Shown: positions 32,861 to 45,432 of the stretch, one piece after another
How positions within the stretch are numbered: the stretch's first letter is position 1
Layout: the number at the start of each line of letters is the position of its first letter
Origin: Fallopia convolvulus
Taxonomy: Eukaryota > Streptophyta > Magnoliopsida > Caryophyllales > Polygonaceae
Direction: 5' to 3'
Assembly (NCBI GenBank): GCA_964016875.1
Contig: OZ024726.1
Span: 49,836,825 to 49,900,824, forward strand
DNA length: 64,000 nucleotides
The notes under the pieces: generated by a model
What the model saw: only the letters and a program-made list of their open reading frames with translations
What the model was told of the DNA's origin: nothing
Database searches by the model: none
Position numbers and translations under genes: made by a program

Positions 32861-33508
32861 TGTTCTCTTGTTTCTTTCACTCTTTTATATGTACTCTGAA
32901 CGTTTCACTACCCCCAGTGTGTTAGGGTTTAAACACTTTATTCTGTATGGCCGCTTGTTTTTAGGGCCTTGATGTGGACAATCTTTACCCCCTTGCTTTT
33001 GATGATTTAGGGGTTTTATTATGAATGTTGGTTTAGTACTGGTGTTGTTTTGGATATGCTTTTGTCTTTTTTGCAGGTGATACAGATCAGCTTTTGCGGA
33101 ATGAAGATCAACACGTTCTGAGAAGATTGTTTGTAGTTTTTGGTAGATTCTTATTGTAATAGCGCTTTTGTGTAAGATTCTGAGAGAGAGAATAATGTAT
33201 TTAGCAGAATGTAAACGTACACTTGTGTTTTATAAAATTGTGAATTGATTTACAAGCATTTTGTGAAACTCTTCTTGTTCTAGAGTTTGCGTTACACGTT
33301 CTCATCTCTTGCATTTCTTGACTAGTCGTTGTGTGCACAGTGTTGCCTAATCGTAAGGCGAGGGCCTATGTTTTGGCCTGTAACGTCACAAGGCGTCCCT
33401 TGTTAGTTTTTATAAGACCGTTGTTGTTTCATGAGTGTAAAAAGATGTAACAATATAATGTGAAAAGAATGAAGTATGTGATGTATACCTTATTGCGACT
33501 TGCATGTT
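32861..33508. other. Tat element spacer between antisense gene and integrase
   Basis: No reading frame of note on either strand. AT-rich with several TTTTGT phrases; it may hold the 3' UTR of the antisense gene. Confidence 0.5.
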
Positions 33509-34500
33509 TTAAAAGTGATACAACTTCAAATTCATCGCGTTCCAGCTTCTAGGGATCATTTTCCCATCATCTTCCCAATTGGCTCCTAACTTGCCAGCAT
33601 TCAATTCTTGCGTGTTTTGAAACACTTTCCTCAATACCCAATCTCCCACTTGGAACGCCTTTGCATTAACATGTTTGTTGTAACTCCGAGCTACCCCTTG
33701 TCTATATGCCGCCATACAAACTTATGCTTCATCTCATAACTCGTCAACCGTGTCTAGATGATGTAACAATTTAGGTAGATTTAACTCCTCGGTAGTAAGT
33801 CCATATTGAACTGTGGGCAAAGTTACTTCTACTGGTAACACGGCTTCGCATCCATAGACTAAGGAGAAAGGCGTATGGCTTGTAGCAGTCTTGGGAGTTG
33901 TTCGATCTGACCATAGAATAAGGGGTAACTCATCTGCCCATCTTCCCTTAGCCTCCTTGAGTCGCTTCTTCAAGTTGTTGATGATTACTTTGTTGCTCAC
34001 TTCTGCCTGACCATTGGCTTGAGGATAACATGGTGTCGACATCACCAACTGAATGTTGTATTGCTGGCAAAATGACCTCGTTTTGTCGCTGATGAATTGA
34101 GATCTGTTGTCGCACATGATGGTGGATGGTATTCCAAATCTACTCAAGATATTTCTTTTTACGAAAGAAATAACTTGGGTGTCTTTGACTTCTTTGTATG
34201 CTTCGACTTCAATCCATTTAGAGAAGTAGTCGGTCACTGCTAAGATGTAGACGCGTTGTCCTGAAGCTGGAGGAAGCCTTCCCACAATATCCATTCCCCA
34301 TTTCATGAATGGCCAAGGGGAAGTTATGGGATGTAACAACTCCGAAGGTTGATGTGGTATAGGTCCATGACGCTGGCACGCGTCACACTTGCGGGAAAAC
34401 TCCACTGCTTCTTTGTTCATTGTGGGCCAGTAATAACTCATCCTGCTCGCCTTCCTCGCCAAGTTGCGACCCCCTGTATGATTTCCACATTCTCCATCGT
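33509..34500 (-). pseudogene. Tat element integrase
   Basis: 34462-33734 on the minus strand is one open frame. It has the zinc-domain end CDACQRHG, then MKWGMDIVGRLPP (first D), MCDNRSQF (second D) and the third catalytic position in YPQANGQAEVSNK (E). FSLVYGCEAVLPVE follows. The normal GLY in the second motif is replaced (NRSQ). A short interruption at 33716-33733 precedes the C-terminal part (33715-33509) with FQVGDWVLRKVF, the SH3-like end. At least one stop or frame change separates the two parts, so it is probably inactive. Confidence 0.85.
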
Positions 34501-34531
34501 GTATGTCTTGTAATACCTTCTGTACCTCTTC

Positions 34532-35024
34532 CTACTTTACGCATCGGGCGTATATTCTTGATGACATCCACTTGAACAGAATGTTATTCTTAACAGTGAA
34601 AGTGGAAGCTTTTACCTTAAGTCGTCGGGCTTCTTCCTTGTCATCTGGTAGGACTCCATCTCGTAACAATCTTAAGTAATGAGTTACCCACGAAGCATCT
34701 TCATCAGGATCTCGAATCTCAAACATATCTGCTTCTTTGATTACGGATGGCGCATCAAGGTACACGAAAGGTATCTTGTCATACTCTCTTGGGTCGATTG
34801 CGGATCCGAGGTTGGCTAAGGCGTCTGCTTGCGTGTTAGCATCCCGAGGAACTTGCTTTATCTCAAAATGCTTGAAGTGTTTAATGATTTCTTGGACTTT
34901 TTCTAAGTATGCCTTCAACTTTGAATCCCTGGCAACATATGAGTTCGTAACTTGATTTACAATAAGTAACGAATCACAAATTACCTCAATTTCTTGCACG
35001 TTCAAATCTTTAGCAATGAGTAAC
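34532..35024 (-). pseudogene. Tat second RNase H (archaeal type), C-terminal part
   Basis: Reads LLIAKDLNVQEIEVICDSLL from the Athila insertion point, then IVNQVTNSY, QVPRDANTQADALANLGSA and a linker to integrase. It is the direct continuation of EAEYEALIAGL at 46838-46900: the domain is cut in two by the Athila element with GTAAC duplicated on both sides. Catalytic residues of the aRH fold are spread over both parts (D in HTDGAS, E in NNEAEYEAL, D in CDSLL, D in QADALA). An extra RNase H before integrase marks the Tat clade. Confidence 0.85.
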
Positions 35025-36424
35025 TGATAGCTCGCATATAGGAGTAGTTTAGATGCATGTTTTATATATGTTTTAGTTAGTTTTAGGTTAGTTTTTATGT
35101 AGTTTTTAGGTTTTTGTGTTATCGGGTATTATGCGCTGGTTTGCTCGGTTTTACAGGTTTTTAGGTTCAAGAGCAACAGCGGGGCGAGTACAGATGGATC
35201 ATGGTGGTGATGGACGAGGCAAAGGAGCCAAGAGAGCTAGGACATGCTAGGAGAAGGGCCAAGGCAAGGAGGAAGACAAGCCAAAGACAAGCCAAGTGCT
35301 CGGGATGAAGCCGAGCAACGAAGCCGCGCAATCCCAACTGAAAGGGGAAAGTGCGGGGTTGCAAGAGAAAGCGCGGCCGCGCTTTCTGGTGTCGAAGCCG
35401 CGCATTCGGGATTTTACACGGAGCAAGTGCTTTGGGCCGAGATTGGTTTTGGGCTTTGGAATGTTGATTTTTGGGCTTGTGTTATCCGAGTATGAGGTTT
35501 AAGATATAGTGTTTGAGGATATTTTTAGGAGCATATAAATACTTTATGATAGATTATTTTCTCATAACTTTGATCATACTTTTGGAGGCTAGGGTTTTTC
35601 TCTCAAGGAAGACTTTGAAACCTTTGTAAGTTTGATTACAATTTAATTATGCATTGCTAATTTCTCTAGTGTTTGACTAGTTATTGAAGTCATGATTTGT
35701 ATGTAGTTGTGACGTTTAATTGATTCTCAACAAACTTGAATAGAAATTATTCCTTGTGCTTAACTGAATCAGAATTATTCTAGGGTTTTGTTAGATTAGC
35801 TACCTAATAGAATTTCTAGGTTAATTTACAACTGAATCTGATTAATTACCGGTTGGAGTTAATTAGATCAAGAGTAGACTTTAATTAATTTAGTACCGGT
35901 CGGACAAGTTGATTAAAGTAGGGAATAAATTCACAAGTCACTTAGATGTCTGGTTGCTCTAAGTGTTTGTTTCTATTGATAACTTGAATCGTCATGCTGT
36001 TATTTAATTGAATCTAGAAGGTCTTCTAGGTTATTATTTAATTAGGGTTGTTAGACTGGTTGTTCTATCAACTATATATGAAGTTCGGGTTTTAATCCTT
36101 AGTAGGGTCATTATCCATAATAGATTATTCAAGTGAGAAGAGAATCAAGAGAATCGATGATCAACGAATCAATATCATGATGGATCTAACTAGTTGAACA
36201 CGTTTGTCTTACATATATTCAAATCATCTTTGCATTCATAGTTAGTTTTATTCTTGCATATTAGTTTAGATAATCATTCTGAAAACCCCCCTTTAGTTAC
36301 TTGGCACATAAGTAATAACATTAATACACGAGTCTCTGTGGGATCGACCCTTGCTTACCATTCTACTCAGATTGGTTAAGTTAGGATTCTTTGATAGATA
36401 AAATGACTGAAAAATACCTCATCA
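35025..36424 (+). repeat. Athila element 5' LTR
   Basis: Exactly 1400 bp. It contains a TATA box (CATATAAAT, 35532-35540) and upstream a GC-rich module (35320-35410) with the palindrome GCGCGGCCGCGC at 35371-35382. Open frames on both strands in the GC module are artefacts of low stop frequency. Confidence 0.95.
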
Positions 36425-36428
36425 AATT

Positions 36429-36446
36429 TGGCGTCGTTGCCGGGGA
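36429..36446 (+). promoter_or_regulatory. Primer-binding site of the Athila element
   Basis: TGGCGTCGTTGCCGGGGA four bases after the 5' LTR, the sequence complementary to aspartate tRNA used by Athila elements, with one apparent change. Confidence 0.8.
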
Positions 36447-36501
36447 CTCGTCGCTATTTGTGTTTATTACTTCTGTGCTGTTTTGGGTGTGAACCTGTTA
36501 T

Positions 36502-37024
36502 ATGGTTCATACCCGTGCTACTAACTCATCTCCCTTGTTGTTTGATCCAGATATTGACAGGACACTCTTCAAGCTAAGGAAGGAAATCTGGAATCACTTT
36601 CAGGTATTGCCATTCTTTCTTGAAGACTCTGACTCGGAATCTGAATCTGCTGAATCCGTCGAGATGGGTGACCGAACATTGAGAGAGTTGACTGCACCGA
36701 ATCTGGCACAACAACCGTTGGCGGTGCAATTTCCTGCTCTTGTTGAGGGAGTCAAGTTTGAGCTGAAATCCCGGTTGATCCACCTTTTGCCTTCATTCCA
36801 TGGGCATAGTGGTGAAGACCCCAACAAACATCTTTCTGAAAATTCCATGCTGTGTGCTCGAGCATGAAGCCTGCTGATGTAACTCATGACCAGATCGCGC
36901 TGAGAGCCTTTCCTTTTTCTCTCAAGGATCAGGCTAAAGACTGGTTTTACTACTTGGCTCCGGGAAGTATTGATACATGGGCTAAGATGAAAGAAGCTTT
37001 TCTGGAGAAGTACTTGCACAGACT
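36502..37024 (+). pseudogene. Athila gag, frameshifted and internally deleted
   Basis: Starts MVHTRATNSSPLL, the usual Athila gag N-terminus. The frame is lost by a one-base change near 36838-36843; the next frame then continues with VCSSMKPAD, FPFSLKDQAKDWFYYLAPGS and MKEAFLEKYLH up to 37028. The rest of gag expected at this point, including the remainder of the capsid region and the zinc knuckle, is absent. The sequence jumps at about 37020 to the gag-pol hinge (SQFQQETKSSIHNLETQVSQ). This copy therefore cannot make its own complete particle protein. Confidence 0.85.
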
Positions 37025-40000
37025 GTGACTACAATGCAAGGCTCAATGAGCCAATTTCAACAAGAGACCAAGTCTAGCATCCACAATCTAGAGACTCAAG
37101 TCAGTCAAATTGCCAATGTTGTGGGCAAACTGGAAGCTAGAGACTCAAGCAAGTTGCCATCTCAGACCGAGCTCAATCCAAAACAGAACGTCAATGCTAT
37201 TACTTTAAGGAGTGGGAGAGAGCTGCAAGTAGAGCCCAGGGACGGGCAAGAACAAATCAGAAGGGGAGAGGCAGAAGAAGCTAAGGTTGATACAGAGGAA
37301 ATTCCAAGCCAATCATTCGACGATGATTTGCTCAGCCTGCCTGCCAAATGCGCGGTCGAGCAAATGCAACCCCGCGCAATGCCATCTCAGTTGCAAATGC
37401 GCGGGGACGAGACGCCAAAAAGCGCGGCCGCGCATTTGCCAAGCCGCGCAATCCCGTCTTAGTTAGGATTGCGCGGGGTGACATCGGAAAGCGCACCCGC
37501 GCATTCCGAACTGATGCCGAGCAATTCAGACGAGGTTGAAGGTTCGTCTGCGACTCCTCTAAAGTCTTATGCACCTGTTCCACCTTTCCCAGAGGCACTA
37601 AAGGAGACCCGAAAGCTGGAGAATGACAAGGAATTGTTCGAGACGTTCAGCAAGTGTGAGGTAAATATTCCTTTACTTAAACTGATTAAAAGCATTCCTA
37701 GATATGCTAAGTTTTTGAAAGAATTGTGCACCATCAAAAGAACTCAAAAGCTAAAAGGGAAACAGAAAATCTCTGTAAGTGAGCATGTGTCTGCTGTGTT
37801 TCAAAGGCGTATGCCTCAGAAATGTGGTGACCCTGGCATGTTCACTATTCCCTGCATTATTGGTGATACAAAGATTGATAAAGCCATGCTAGATCTAGGA
37901 GCTTCAATTAATGTTCTACCTTACTCTGTGTACAAAATGCTTGAACTGGGTCCTTTGCAAGAAACTGGTGTGGTTATACAGTTAGTTGATAGGTCAAATG
38001 CTTACCCTAGAGGAATAGTTGAAGATGTGCTTGTAATGGTTGACAATCTCATATTTCCTGCTGATTTTTATGTCTTAGATATGGACCATGATAAGCATGT
38101 TGCACCTATTTTACTAGGTAGACCTTTTCTGAAAACAACTAAGACTAAGATTGATGTCTGTAGTGGTTCTCTTACTATGGAATTCGACGGGGAAAGGGTA
38201 GAATATAATATTTATGATGCAATGAAATACCCTCCCGAAGATTCCTCGCTGTGCTTAGTTGATGTGGTAGAGCCACTTGCTCAGGACTTTTTCAATATGC
38301 ATGAATCTGCGGCTCTGCAATCCACTTTGGAAAATGCCATTATAAATAATACTTCAGATTTGGATTTAAAGACTGACTTGCAGGAAGTGGTGGCAGAGTT
38401 GAATGCTCACTTTGAGCGTCCACTTATGCCACCGGGTTCAAAGCCCATACCACTAACCTTGCCTAGCGAGAAGCTCTTGCCATCTATTGTGCAGGCACCA
38501 GTGGTAGAATTGAAGCAACTTCCAAACCATCTCAAGTATGCTTTCCTAGGTGACGGGGATACCCTGCCAGTAATTATATCCAACAAGCTCACCAAGGAAC
38601 AAGAAGGACGATTGGTGGCAGTTCTGAAGGAGCATAAGACGGCTATAGGATGGACCATTGCAGACATCAAGGGGATTAGTCCCTCAACATGTATGCATCG
38701 GATTCTACTAGAAGATGAAGCTACACCGTCTAGACAGCCCCAAAGAAGGTTTAACCCCCCGATGATGGAGGTGGTAAAGAAGGAGGTGCTGAAGCTCCTT
38801 CAGGCAGGTATGATCTTTCCTATTTCTGATAGCAAATGGGTCAGCCCAACTCAGGTTGTCCCTAAAAAAGGTGGTATCACAGTGGTTGAGAATCACAAGG
38901 GTGATCTCATTCCCACAAGAGTTCAAACCGGGTGGCGAGTTTGTATTGACTATCGTAAGCTTAACGCTGTAACCCGGAAAGATCACTTCCCATTACCTTT
39001 CATTGACCAAATGCTGGAACGACTTGTCGGTCGTTCATTCTACTGTTTTTTGGATGCATATTCTGGATATTTTCAGGTAGCCATAGCACCAGAGGATCAG
39101 GAGAAGACAACATTCACTTGTCCTTTTGGCACCTTTGCATACCGAAGGATGCCTTTTGGACTGTGCAATGCCCCAGCTACATTCCAACGATGTATGGTTA
39201 GTATCTTTTCTGAATACATAGAGAAATTTATTGAGGTATTTATGGACGATTTTACCGTCCATGGGAATGACTTTGATTCATGCTTAACTCATTTGACACT
39301 AGTGCTTAAAAGATGTGAAGATACTAATCTTGTTCTAAACTCTGAAAAATGTCATTTTATGGTAGAACAAGGTATAGTATTAGGCCATGTAGTGTCTTCT
39401 AGGGGTATTGAGGTCGATAAGGCTAAGGTTGAAGTAATTCAATATTTGCCTTATCCTACTAATGTGCGTGAAGTGCGTTCTTTTTTAGGTCATGCAGGGT
39501 TTTACCGCAGGTTTATCAAAGACTTCTCAAAAATTGCCTCCCCCTTATGTGAGTTGTTGAAGAAGGAAGCAGGATTTGAATTTGGTGATGCATGTAAGGC
39601 AGCGTTTGATGAGCTAAAACTCCGCCTCACCACAGCTCCCATTATTCAAGCCCCAGATTGGTCTCTTCCTTTTGAGATCATGTGTGATGCTAGTGATTAT
39701 GCAGTAGGGGCGGTGTTGGGACAAAAGAAGGGCAAAGCATCTCATGTGATTCACTACGCCTCTATGACATTGAATGAGGCCCAGAGGAACTACTACACCA
39801 CGGAGAAGGAGCTCCTAGCAGTTGTGTTTGCATTGGAGAAATTTCGCTCTTACTTGCTGGGAACAAGAGTGATTGTTTATACAGATCATGCAGCACTCCG
39901 CTATCTGCTGACGAAAAAGGAGGCCAAACCCAGGTTAATCAGGTGGATCTTACTGTTGAGTGAGTTCAACATTGAGATCAAAGACAAGAAGGGGGATGAG

Positions 40001-41416
40001 AATGTGGTTGCTGATCATTTGAGTCGTCTGGTGATGGAAGAGCAACAGAGGCCAGAGAGTTCACCCATCCAGGAGGAATTTCCAGATGATACCTTGTTTG
40101 CTATTAAGGTTGTAAAGCCTTGGTATGCACACTTGGTTAATTTCCTAGTTATGGGTGAGTTCCCACCAACATTCACAAAAGCTCAGAAGGACAAGTTAAG
40201 AAGTGAAGCAAGATACTACATCTGGGATGATCCATATTTGTGGAAGCATTGTGCTGATCAGGTAATCCGACGATGTATCCCGGATAATGAGGTAACTTCT
40301 ATCTTAACCTTCTGTCATAATTATGCATGCGGGGGCCATTTTAGTTCCAACAAAACAGCTAGGAAGGTATTGGATGCAGGATTCTACTGGCCTAGCATTT
40401 TTCGGGATGCTCATGGGTTTTGTAAATCCTGTGACCGATGTCAAAGAGTTGGGAATATGTCCCAAAAGAATGAGATGCCTCAATCTCCTATTATTTTCTG
40501 TGAAATCTTTGATGTATGGGGCATTGATTTTATGGGTACATTTCCTAATTCTTTTGGGAACTATTATATTTTGCTTGCGGTGGACTACGTTTCCAAGTGG
40601 GTGGAAGCGAAGGCCACCAGGACTGACGATTCTAAAGTGGTGATAGATTTCTTGAAGACCAACATTTTTACTAGATTTGGTGTCCCTAGAGCTTTAGTTA
40701 GTGACAAGGGATCCCATTTCTGTAATAGGATGGTGAGTGCATTATTGAGAAAATATCATGTCACACACAGAGTCTCTACATCATACCACCCTCAGACAAA
40801 TGGCCAGGCAGAGGTGTCTAACAGGGAAATCAAGTCCATTCTGGAAAAGACAGTTGCACCAAACAGGAAAGACTGGAGTGTTCAGTTGGATGATGCACTA
40901 TGGGCATACAGGACCGCTTTTAAAACACCAATTGGAATGTCACCGTTCAGGTTGGTGTTTGGGAAAGCTTGTCATTTACCGGTGGAAATTCAACATAAAG
41001 CATACTGGGCAGTCAAGAAGTGCAACATGCAAGAAAATGAGGTGGGCGAATTCAGGAAACTTCAACTCCAAGAATTGGAAGAAATCAGGCTTGAGTCGTA
41101 TGATAATGCAGTGATATACAAGGAAAAGACAAAAGCCTGGCATGACAAGCACATTTGGAGGAAGAATTTCAAGGTTGGAGACAAAGTACTTTTGTTCCAA
41201 TCACGCCTCAGACTATTTCCCGGGAAACTAAGCTCAAGATGGAGAGGTCCTTTTGTGGTAGCAAACGTATACCCACATGGCGCAGTTGATATCTATGATG
41301 GAGTTTCTCATTCCGTCTTTAAGGTGAATGGTCAGAGGCTGAAACCATATTATGAAGGGTTCAATGGTGCTACTTTGGAAGAAACGGCTCTCCACGAGCC
41401 GAAGCAAGAGCCTTAG
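37025..41416 (+). CDS. Athila pol: protease, RT, RNase H, integrase
   Basis: One frame, interrupted only by TAG at 37460-37462 within a GC-rich hinge; from 37469 on, 1315 codons are open. Hinge: IHNLETQVSQIA and NAITLRSGREL, typical for Athila. Protease: LDLGASINVLP. Reverse transcriptase: WRVCIDYRKLNAVTRKDHFP, FLDAYSGYFQ, RMPFGLCNAPATFQR, FMDD. RNase H: IMCDASDYAVGAVLG, YTTEKELLAVV, VYTDHAALRYLL, DENVVADHLSRL. Integrase: zinc domain (H..H, CKSCDRC), WGIDFMGTFP (D), VSDKGSHF (D), HPQTNGQAEVSNRE (E), and SH3-like end FKVGDKVLLF. All catalytic motifs look intact, so the enzymes may be functional even though gag is not. Confidence 0.93.
37340..37510 (+). repeat. GC-rich palindromic module at the gag-pol hinge
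   Basis: Contains GCGCGGCCGCGC at 37422-37433 and several CGCGCAAT/ATTGCGCGG and TGCGCGG motifs. It is translated in the pol frame as an Ala/Arg/Pro-rich stretch and includes the only in-frame stop (37460-37462). It closely resembles the LTR module and the module at 41610-41800. Confidence 0.85.
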
Positions 41417-42352
41417 TATCCTTTTTCCGTCAAGCTAAAGACGTTAAACAAGCGCTTCTTGGGAGGCAACCCATGTTTTAGGATAGATTTGCTTTGATTT
41501 TTGCTTTCTTTTTTACAGTTTTTGTTTTTATTAGTCAGTTTATATAGAAATAATCCTAAAAAATTTCAGATAACTCGGGCAATTACAGAATAACAAGGGC
41601 TAAAATAACTCGAGCCTGCAAAGCTCGATCCCGAGCAATGCAGGCCCAGTCGAGAAAGCACGGCTTGGGCAAGGGAAAGCGCGGCCGCGCAATCCAAACC
41701 CCAATGCCGCGCAATCTCGACTGAGGGCACATTGCGCGGGATCGCAAATGCGCGGCCGCGCATTCCCGTGCAATCCCGCGCATTGGGCCGCTTTTCAGCG
41801 ACGTCCTTTTATTAAAACCGAAACCCTTCTTTTTTTCCCTTCCCCATTCTTACGCCCTCCTTCTCCTTCCTCACCTCTTCCTCCATTAAAGCTCAAGAGC
41901 TCAAGCTTCACCCAATCCATTCAAGTCGGATTTTCAAGCAAATTCAAGCAAGGAACTCATATTCAAACGGAATTCAAGTAAGTTTTTCACAATCTCCTCT
42001 TAAAATTCGGTTTTAGTCGAATTAAATCTAGATCTAGGTTTGATTAGAAAACCCGAATTTGACCCCTTTAGGCTCGAATTTAGGCTTAAGACCTTTACAA
42101 AAGTTCGTTTATTGCATGATTCTAGGCTAGATTCGTGTTTTATTTGAACTTTGCATGCAAATCTGAAAATTACCTAGAAATTAATTAGAATTTGATTAAA
42201 TTTTGATTAATTTGTTCTAGGTAGTGGGGGAAGAGAGCGTTTGAGTGCTTATCTGTGAAATATTGTTGTGGTTGTCCTTGCCGGGACAACGGAATTGCGC
42301 TTGCTTGTTTGTTGTGTGGTGTTTGTGCAGGTTTACTTGAAATTCTGATATC
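41417..42352 (+). other. Athila spacer between pol and ORF3, with GC module
   Basis: Untranslated. 41610-41800 is a GC-rich module with GCGCGGCCGCGC at 41679-41690 and 41750-41761 and repeated CCGCGCAAT(C/T)-like motifs. After it comes a pyrimidine-rich stretch (41820-41900) ending CAAATTCAAG. A possible splice donor/acceptor pair for an ORF3 subgenomic RNA (CAAG|GTAAG type at 41967-41973; TGTGCAG|G at 42331) lies here; this is inference. Confidence 0.6.
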
Positions 42353-43983
42353 ATGGGTAACAAGAGAGGCCGAACTGATGGATCTTCATCATCCCGAGCC
42401 GCTTTAGCTCCCCCTGCTGTGGTGGGGGAGGTCACCCAAGAGACTTTTGGGATCACTTTGACCAAAGACAGTCATGTGATTAGGTTTGAGCTTCTGAAAG
42501 ATAGAGAGTGGAAATCAACTCGGTTCATTGACTGGGATCTCATGAATCAGATTGGGATAGCTCATCTGTTGAATGAAATAGGAGCGTATCTGCATATGCG
42601 TGAGTTCTTAAAGCTGTGTGAACTGACCTTTAAGGGGTTAACTTTGGAGTTTCTGAGCACCTTGTCCACCAATTTTAAAGGAGAAGGGGAGATTAAGTTT
42701 TGGCTAGGGGCGTTAGAAGGAAGATGACCTTGAAAGAGGTCAACCGAGTGTTTTGGTTCTGTAATTTCCCTATCAGTAGAGATTTGGTGCTTACAGAGGC
42801 AGGTGCTACATGGGCTGACAGACACTTCTGGAAAGCCATCACAGGGAGATCTCAGTACAATCCGTCTAGAGAAAAGGCCTCTCCCATCACTCATCCCGCT
42901 ATTAAGGTGTTCCAGCGGTTCATTGCTAGCAATCTGAATGGGAGAGGTGATGGGGGAAACAATTGTCCCAAGAAAGACGTCACTGTATTAGCTGCGACCT
43001 TGAAGAGGAAGTTGTTGAACTTGGGTGCTATGCTGATGCACCACATGGCTCATGTTGGGAACAAAGGCGGTGGAGCCATTTGTATTGGCGGGATTGTGAC
43101 TTTCCTAGCCAAGCATTTTGGTATCGATCTTAGCAGGTTACATGTTGATATTCCGCCTTCACCTATTGACTTCATCATGTTGAAGAAAATGGGCGCTCTC
43201 TACAAGTACAGAAACTCTTACTTCTGGGCGATTGGTGATTCTGGGAGAGCAATGAAGCTTCCTGATGGACATCGAGTGCAGATTGGGGATAGTCCAGCTA
43301 ACTGGTTCATCAAGGTTCAGGCTGGAGACTTGGATGTGGCTACCGTTAAGGGCCCGGTTAGGGGTAAGAAGGCGGTTTCAGTTCCTATTGTGGTGGATTC
43401 TGATGAAGAGGAGATGGATGAAGATTTCACCATGGCTGAAGAAGAAGAAGAAGAGGAAGAATCTGCTGAAGATGTTGACACTGATGAGGATGATGAGTCT
43501 GAGGAGGAGGATCAACAGAGGCAGTTTGATCCGTCTCGACCTGCTGGAGGTGTACATTACTCTGATGCTCAGTATAACCAGATGATGGAAATGATGAGAC
43601 AGATGCAGCTGGACAACACGCAGTGATACAATGATATGTCTTCTCACATCGATCAGAGCTTTCAGGGCATGAGAGGTTATGTGGATCAGCGGTTCACATC
43701 ATTTCAGACTCATCATGATCAGCAGCTTGCTGCTTTTCAGGCTCGCCAGGATGAGCAGTTCAGACTGCTCAACACCAGATTGGATGGATGGAGCTCAGCA
43801 GGTTATCCGCCTCATCCGTCGTATCCTCAGTATGCATTCCCAGATCCGCCGTATCCTCAGTTTCCGCCATACCAGCCACCGCCGGCACAGGAGATCCCAC
43901 CGTACTATCCCCAGCCAGAGTATCCACCGGAGTACCAGCCACCGCCACCACAAGATTTTCCGCCTTACTACCCGAACAACTAG
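42353..43983 (+). pseudogene. Athila ORF3 (ATHILA ORF-1 family, env-like position)
   Basis: Starts MGNKRGRTDGSSSSRAALAP. The core, FELLKDREWKSTRFIDWDLM, LTFKGLTLEFLSTLS and RKMTLKEVNRVF, fits Pfam 'Arabidopsis retrotransposon ORF-1 protein' (ATHILA). A one-base frame change lies near 42700-42727, and TGA at 43624-43626 is followed by the same frame to 43983. The middle has an acidic Glu run (about 43436-43510) and the end a Pro/Tyr-rich tail with repeated PPYYP/QPPP units after a Gln-rich helix (HIDQSFQGMRGYVDQRF). No signal peptide or convincing membrane span is visible, so a classical envelope role is not supported. It is inactivated by both lesions. Confidence 0.82.
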
Positions 43984-45432
43984 AGTTTTGTGAGTTTTTC
44001 TCTTTTCCTTACCTTTTTACTATACTTTGGGGACAAAGTATGTTTTAAGCATGGGGGAAGGGAATTACTTGTTTGCATTGCATGTAGTTGCATTAGTTTA
44101 GGTCATATTTAAAATTTTTGCATGCATTGATTAAAATCCTGAAAAATGAAAAAAAAAATCAGAAAAATTTGAAAAAAATACAAAAATATTGCATTTAGGT
44201 TCTTATTTCCCCATTGTTTGATTCCTCTTGTTTTTCTAAGTTAAGTATAAGTTCTAACCCATGATTTGCATGATTTACTGAAGTTGATATGATATGAGCA
44301 TGATCATTGATTGATTACCTTGACTATAGGATGAAGCATGTATTTAGCTTGAGTATTTGATTCATTCTGAAGTTCTAGACAACAATTAGCCTTGTGAGAT
44401 ATTTTTGGCCTTTCATGATTATTTATTCTCTACATTCTTGAGTGTATCGCCATGATTATCTAGCTCTAGAACTTGCGTTAATACTCTTTTTCGAGGCTGC
44501 TTTATATGATTGAATGCATGACATTAAAATGATTGAGGCAATGTTTCTATAAGCCTATTATTTCCCTTCCTACCTTGACAAGATCCATGTTCTTGACACC
44601 CCTATTTTTTGAGCTTTAAGCCTATTTTTGATAGCTCCACAAAATAATCCCTAGCCTAATAAGCTTGACCCATAATCCGGGATTTAGGACTTTAGGTTGT
44701 GGTTGTATTTTGTGTGAGTTTGATGTAAGTATGGGGGAGTTGGGAGAAAAAGGTGGAAAAAGAGGAAATACAACTCTTAGTTTCAAAGTGAAAAAAATGA
44801 AGATGAAAAGTTGTGCAAAGCAAAAGAAAAAAAAAAGAAAAATTGCACTTAAATGTTAGTAGTCTTCATTAGTTACAAGAAAAGAGTTGAAGAAGAATAA
44901 AAGAAAAAAAGAGAAGCAAAGTGCTTAAGTGTAAATGTATGGAGTTAAGAGTGAAGTTGGGAAGTGTTATGAGAAAAAGTGTTGAATTTTGGGTTAGGAT
45001 TAGTTCTTTATCCCGGATTTAGCACCACAGGCCAAATATGATCCCTTCCTAATTTCTCTTTACCTTGGCCCCATTACAAGCCTTAAAAAGACCTCATGAT
45101 TTTTGTTATGTATTTGATCCCCAGCGGTGGAGATTTAGAACTCTGATGCAAGCATATGGTAGTCTAGTTTTCATGGTTGATTTTGAGTGAAACACATACC
45201 CTTAAACACTTGAGAGTTTGAGTGCAAACACAATAACCTTGGTGAGGTCTAGAATGAATGAATGATCTTTACTTTTTGCTTATCATAATGCATGATAGGA
45301 AGTCTTGGTTGGGTTTTTGATTATATGTGAAATGCTTGTTTGACTTGAGATGAATGTATGATTGCATTTCTGTGGTGTGTTTTGGATTTATGTCTTGCTT
45401 GAGGACAAGCAAGGGTTAAGCATGGGGGAATT
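43984..45432 (+). other. Athila 3' untranslated region and purine tract
   Basis: About 1.45 kb without coding potential; A-rich patches at 44140-44190 and 44740-44900. Just before the LTR, CTTGCTTGAGGACAAGCAAG (45394-45413) can form a 6-bp stem, and then comes GCATGGGGGAATT, the polypurine primer. A frame at 44665-44859 is A-rich low complexity and not called. Confidence 0.75.

Noticed and set aside
35167..35510. Open frames in the Athila LTRs (repeated at 45575-45910)
   Set aside because: Both LTRs give the same frames because they are copies; the GC module lacks stops by composition.
41566..41981. Open frames in the GC module before ORF3
   Set aside because: Composition effect of CGCG repeats; no start context or motif.
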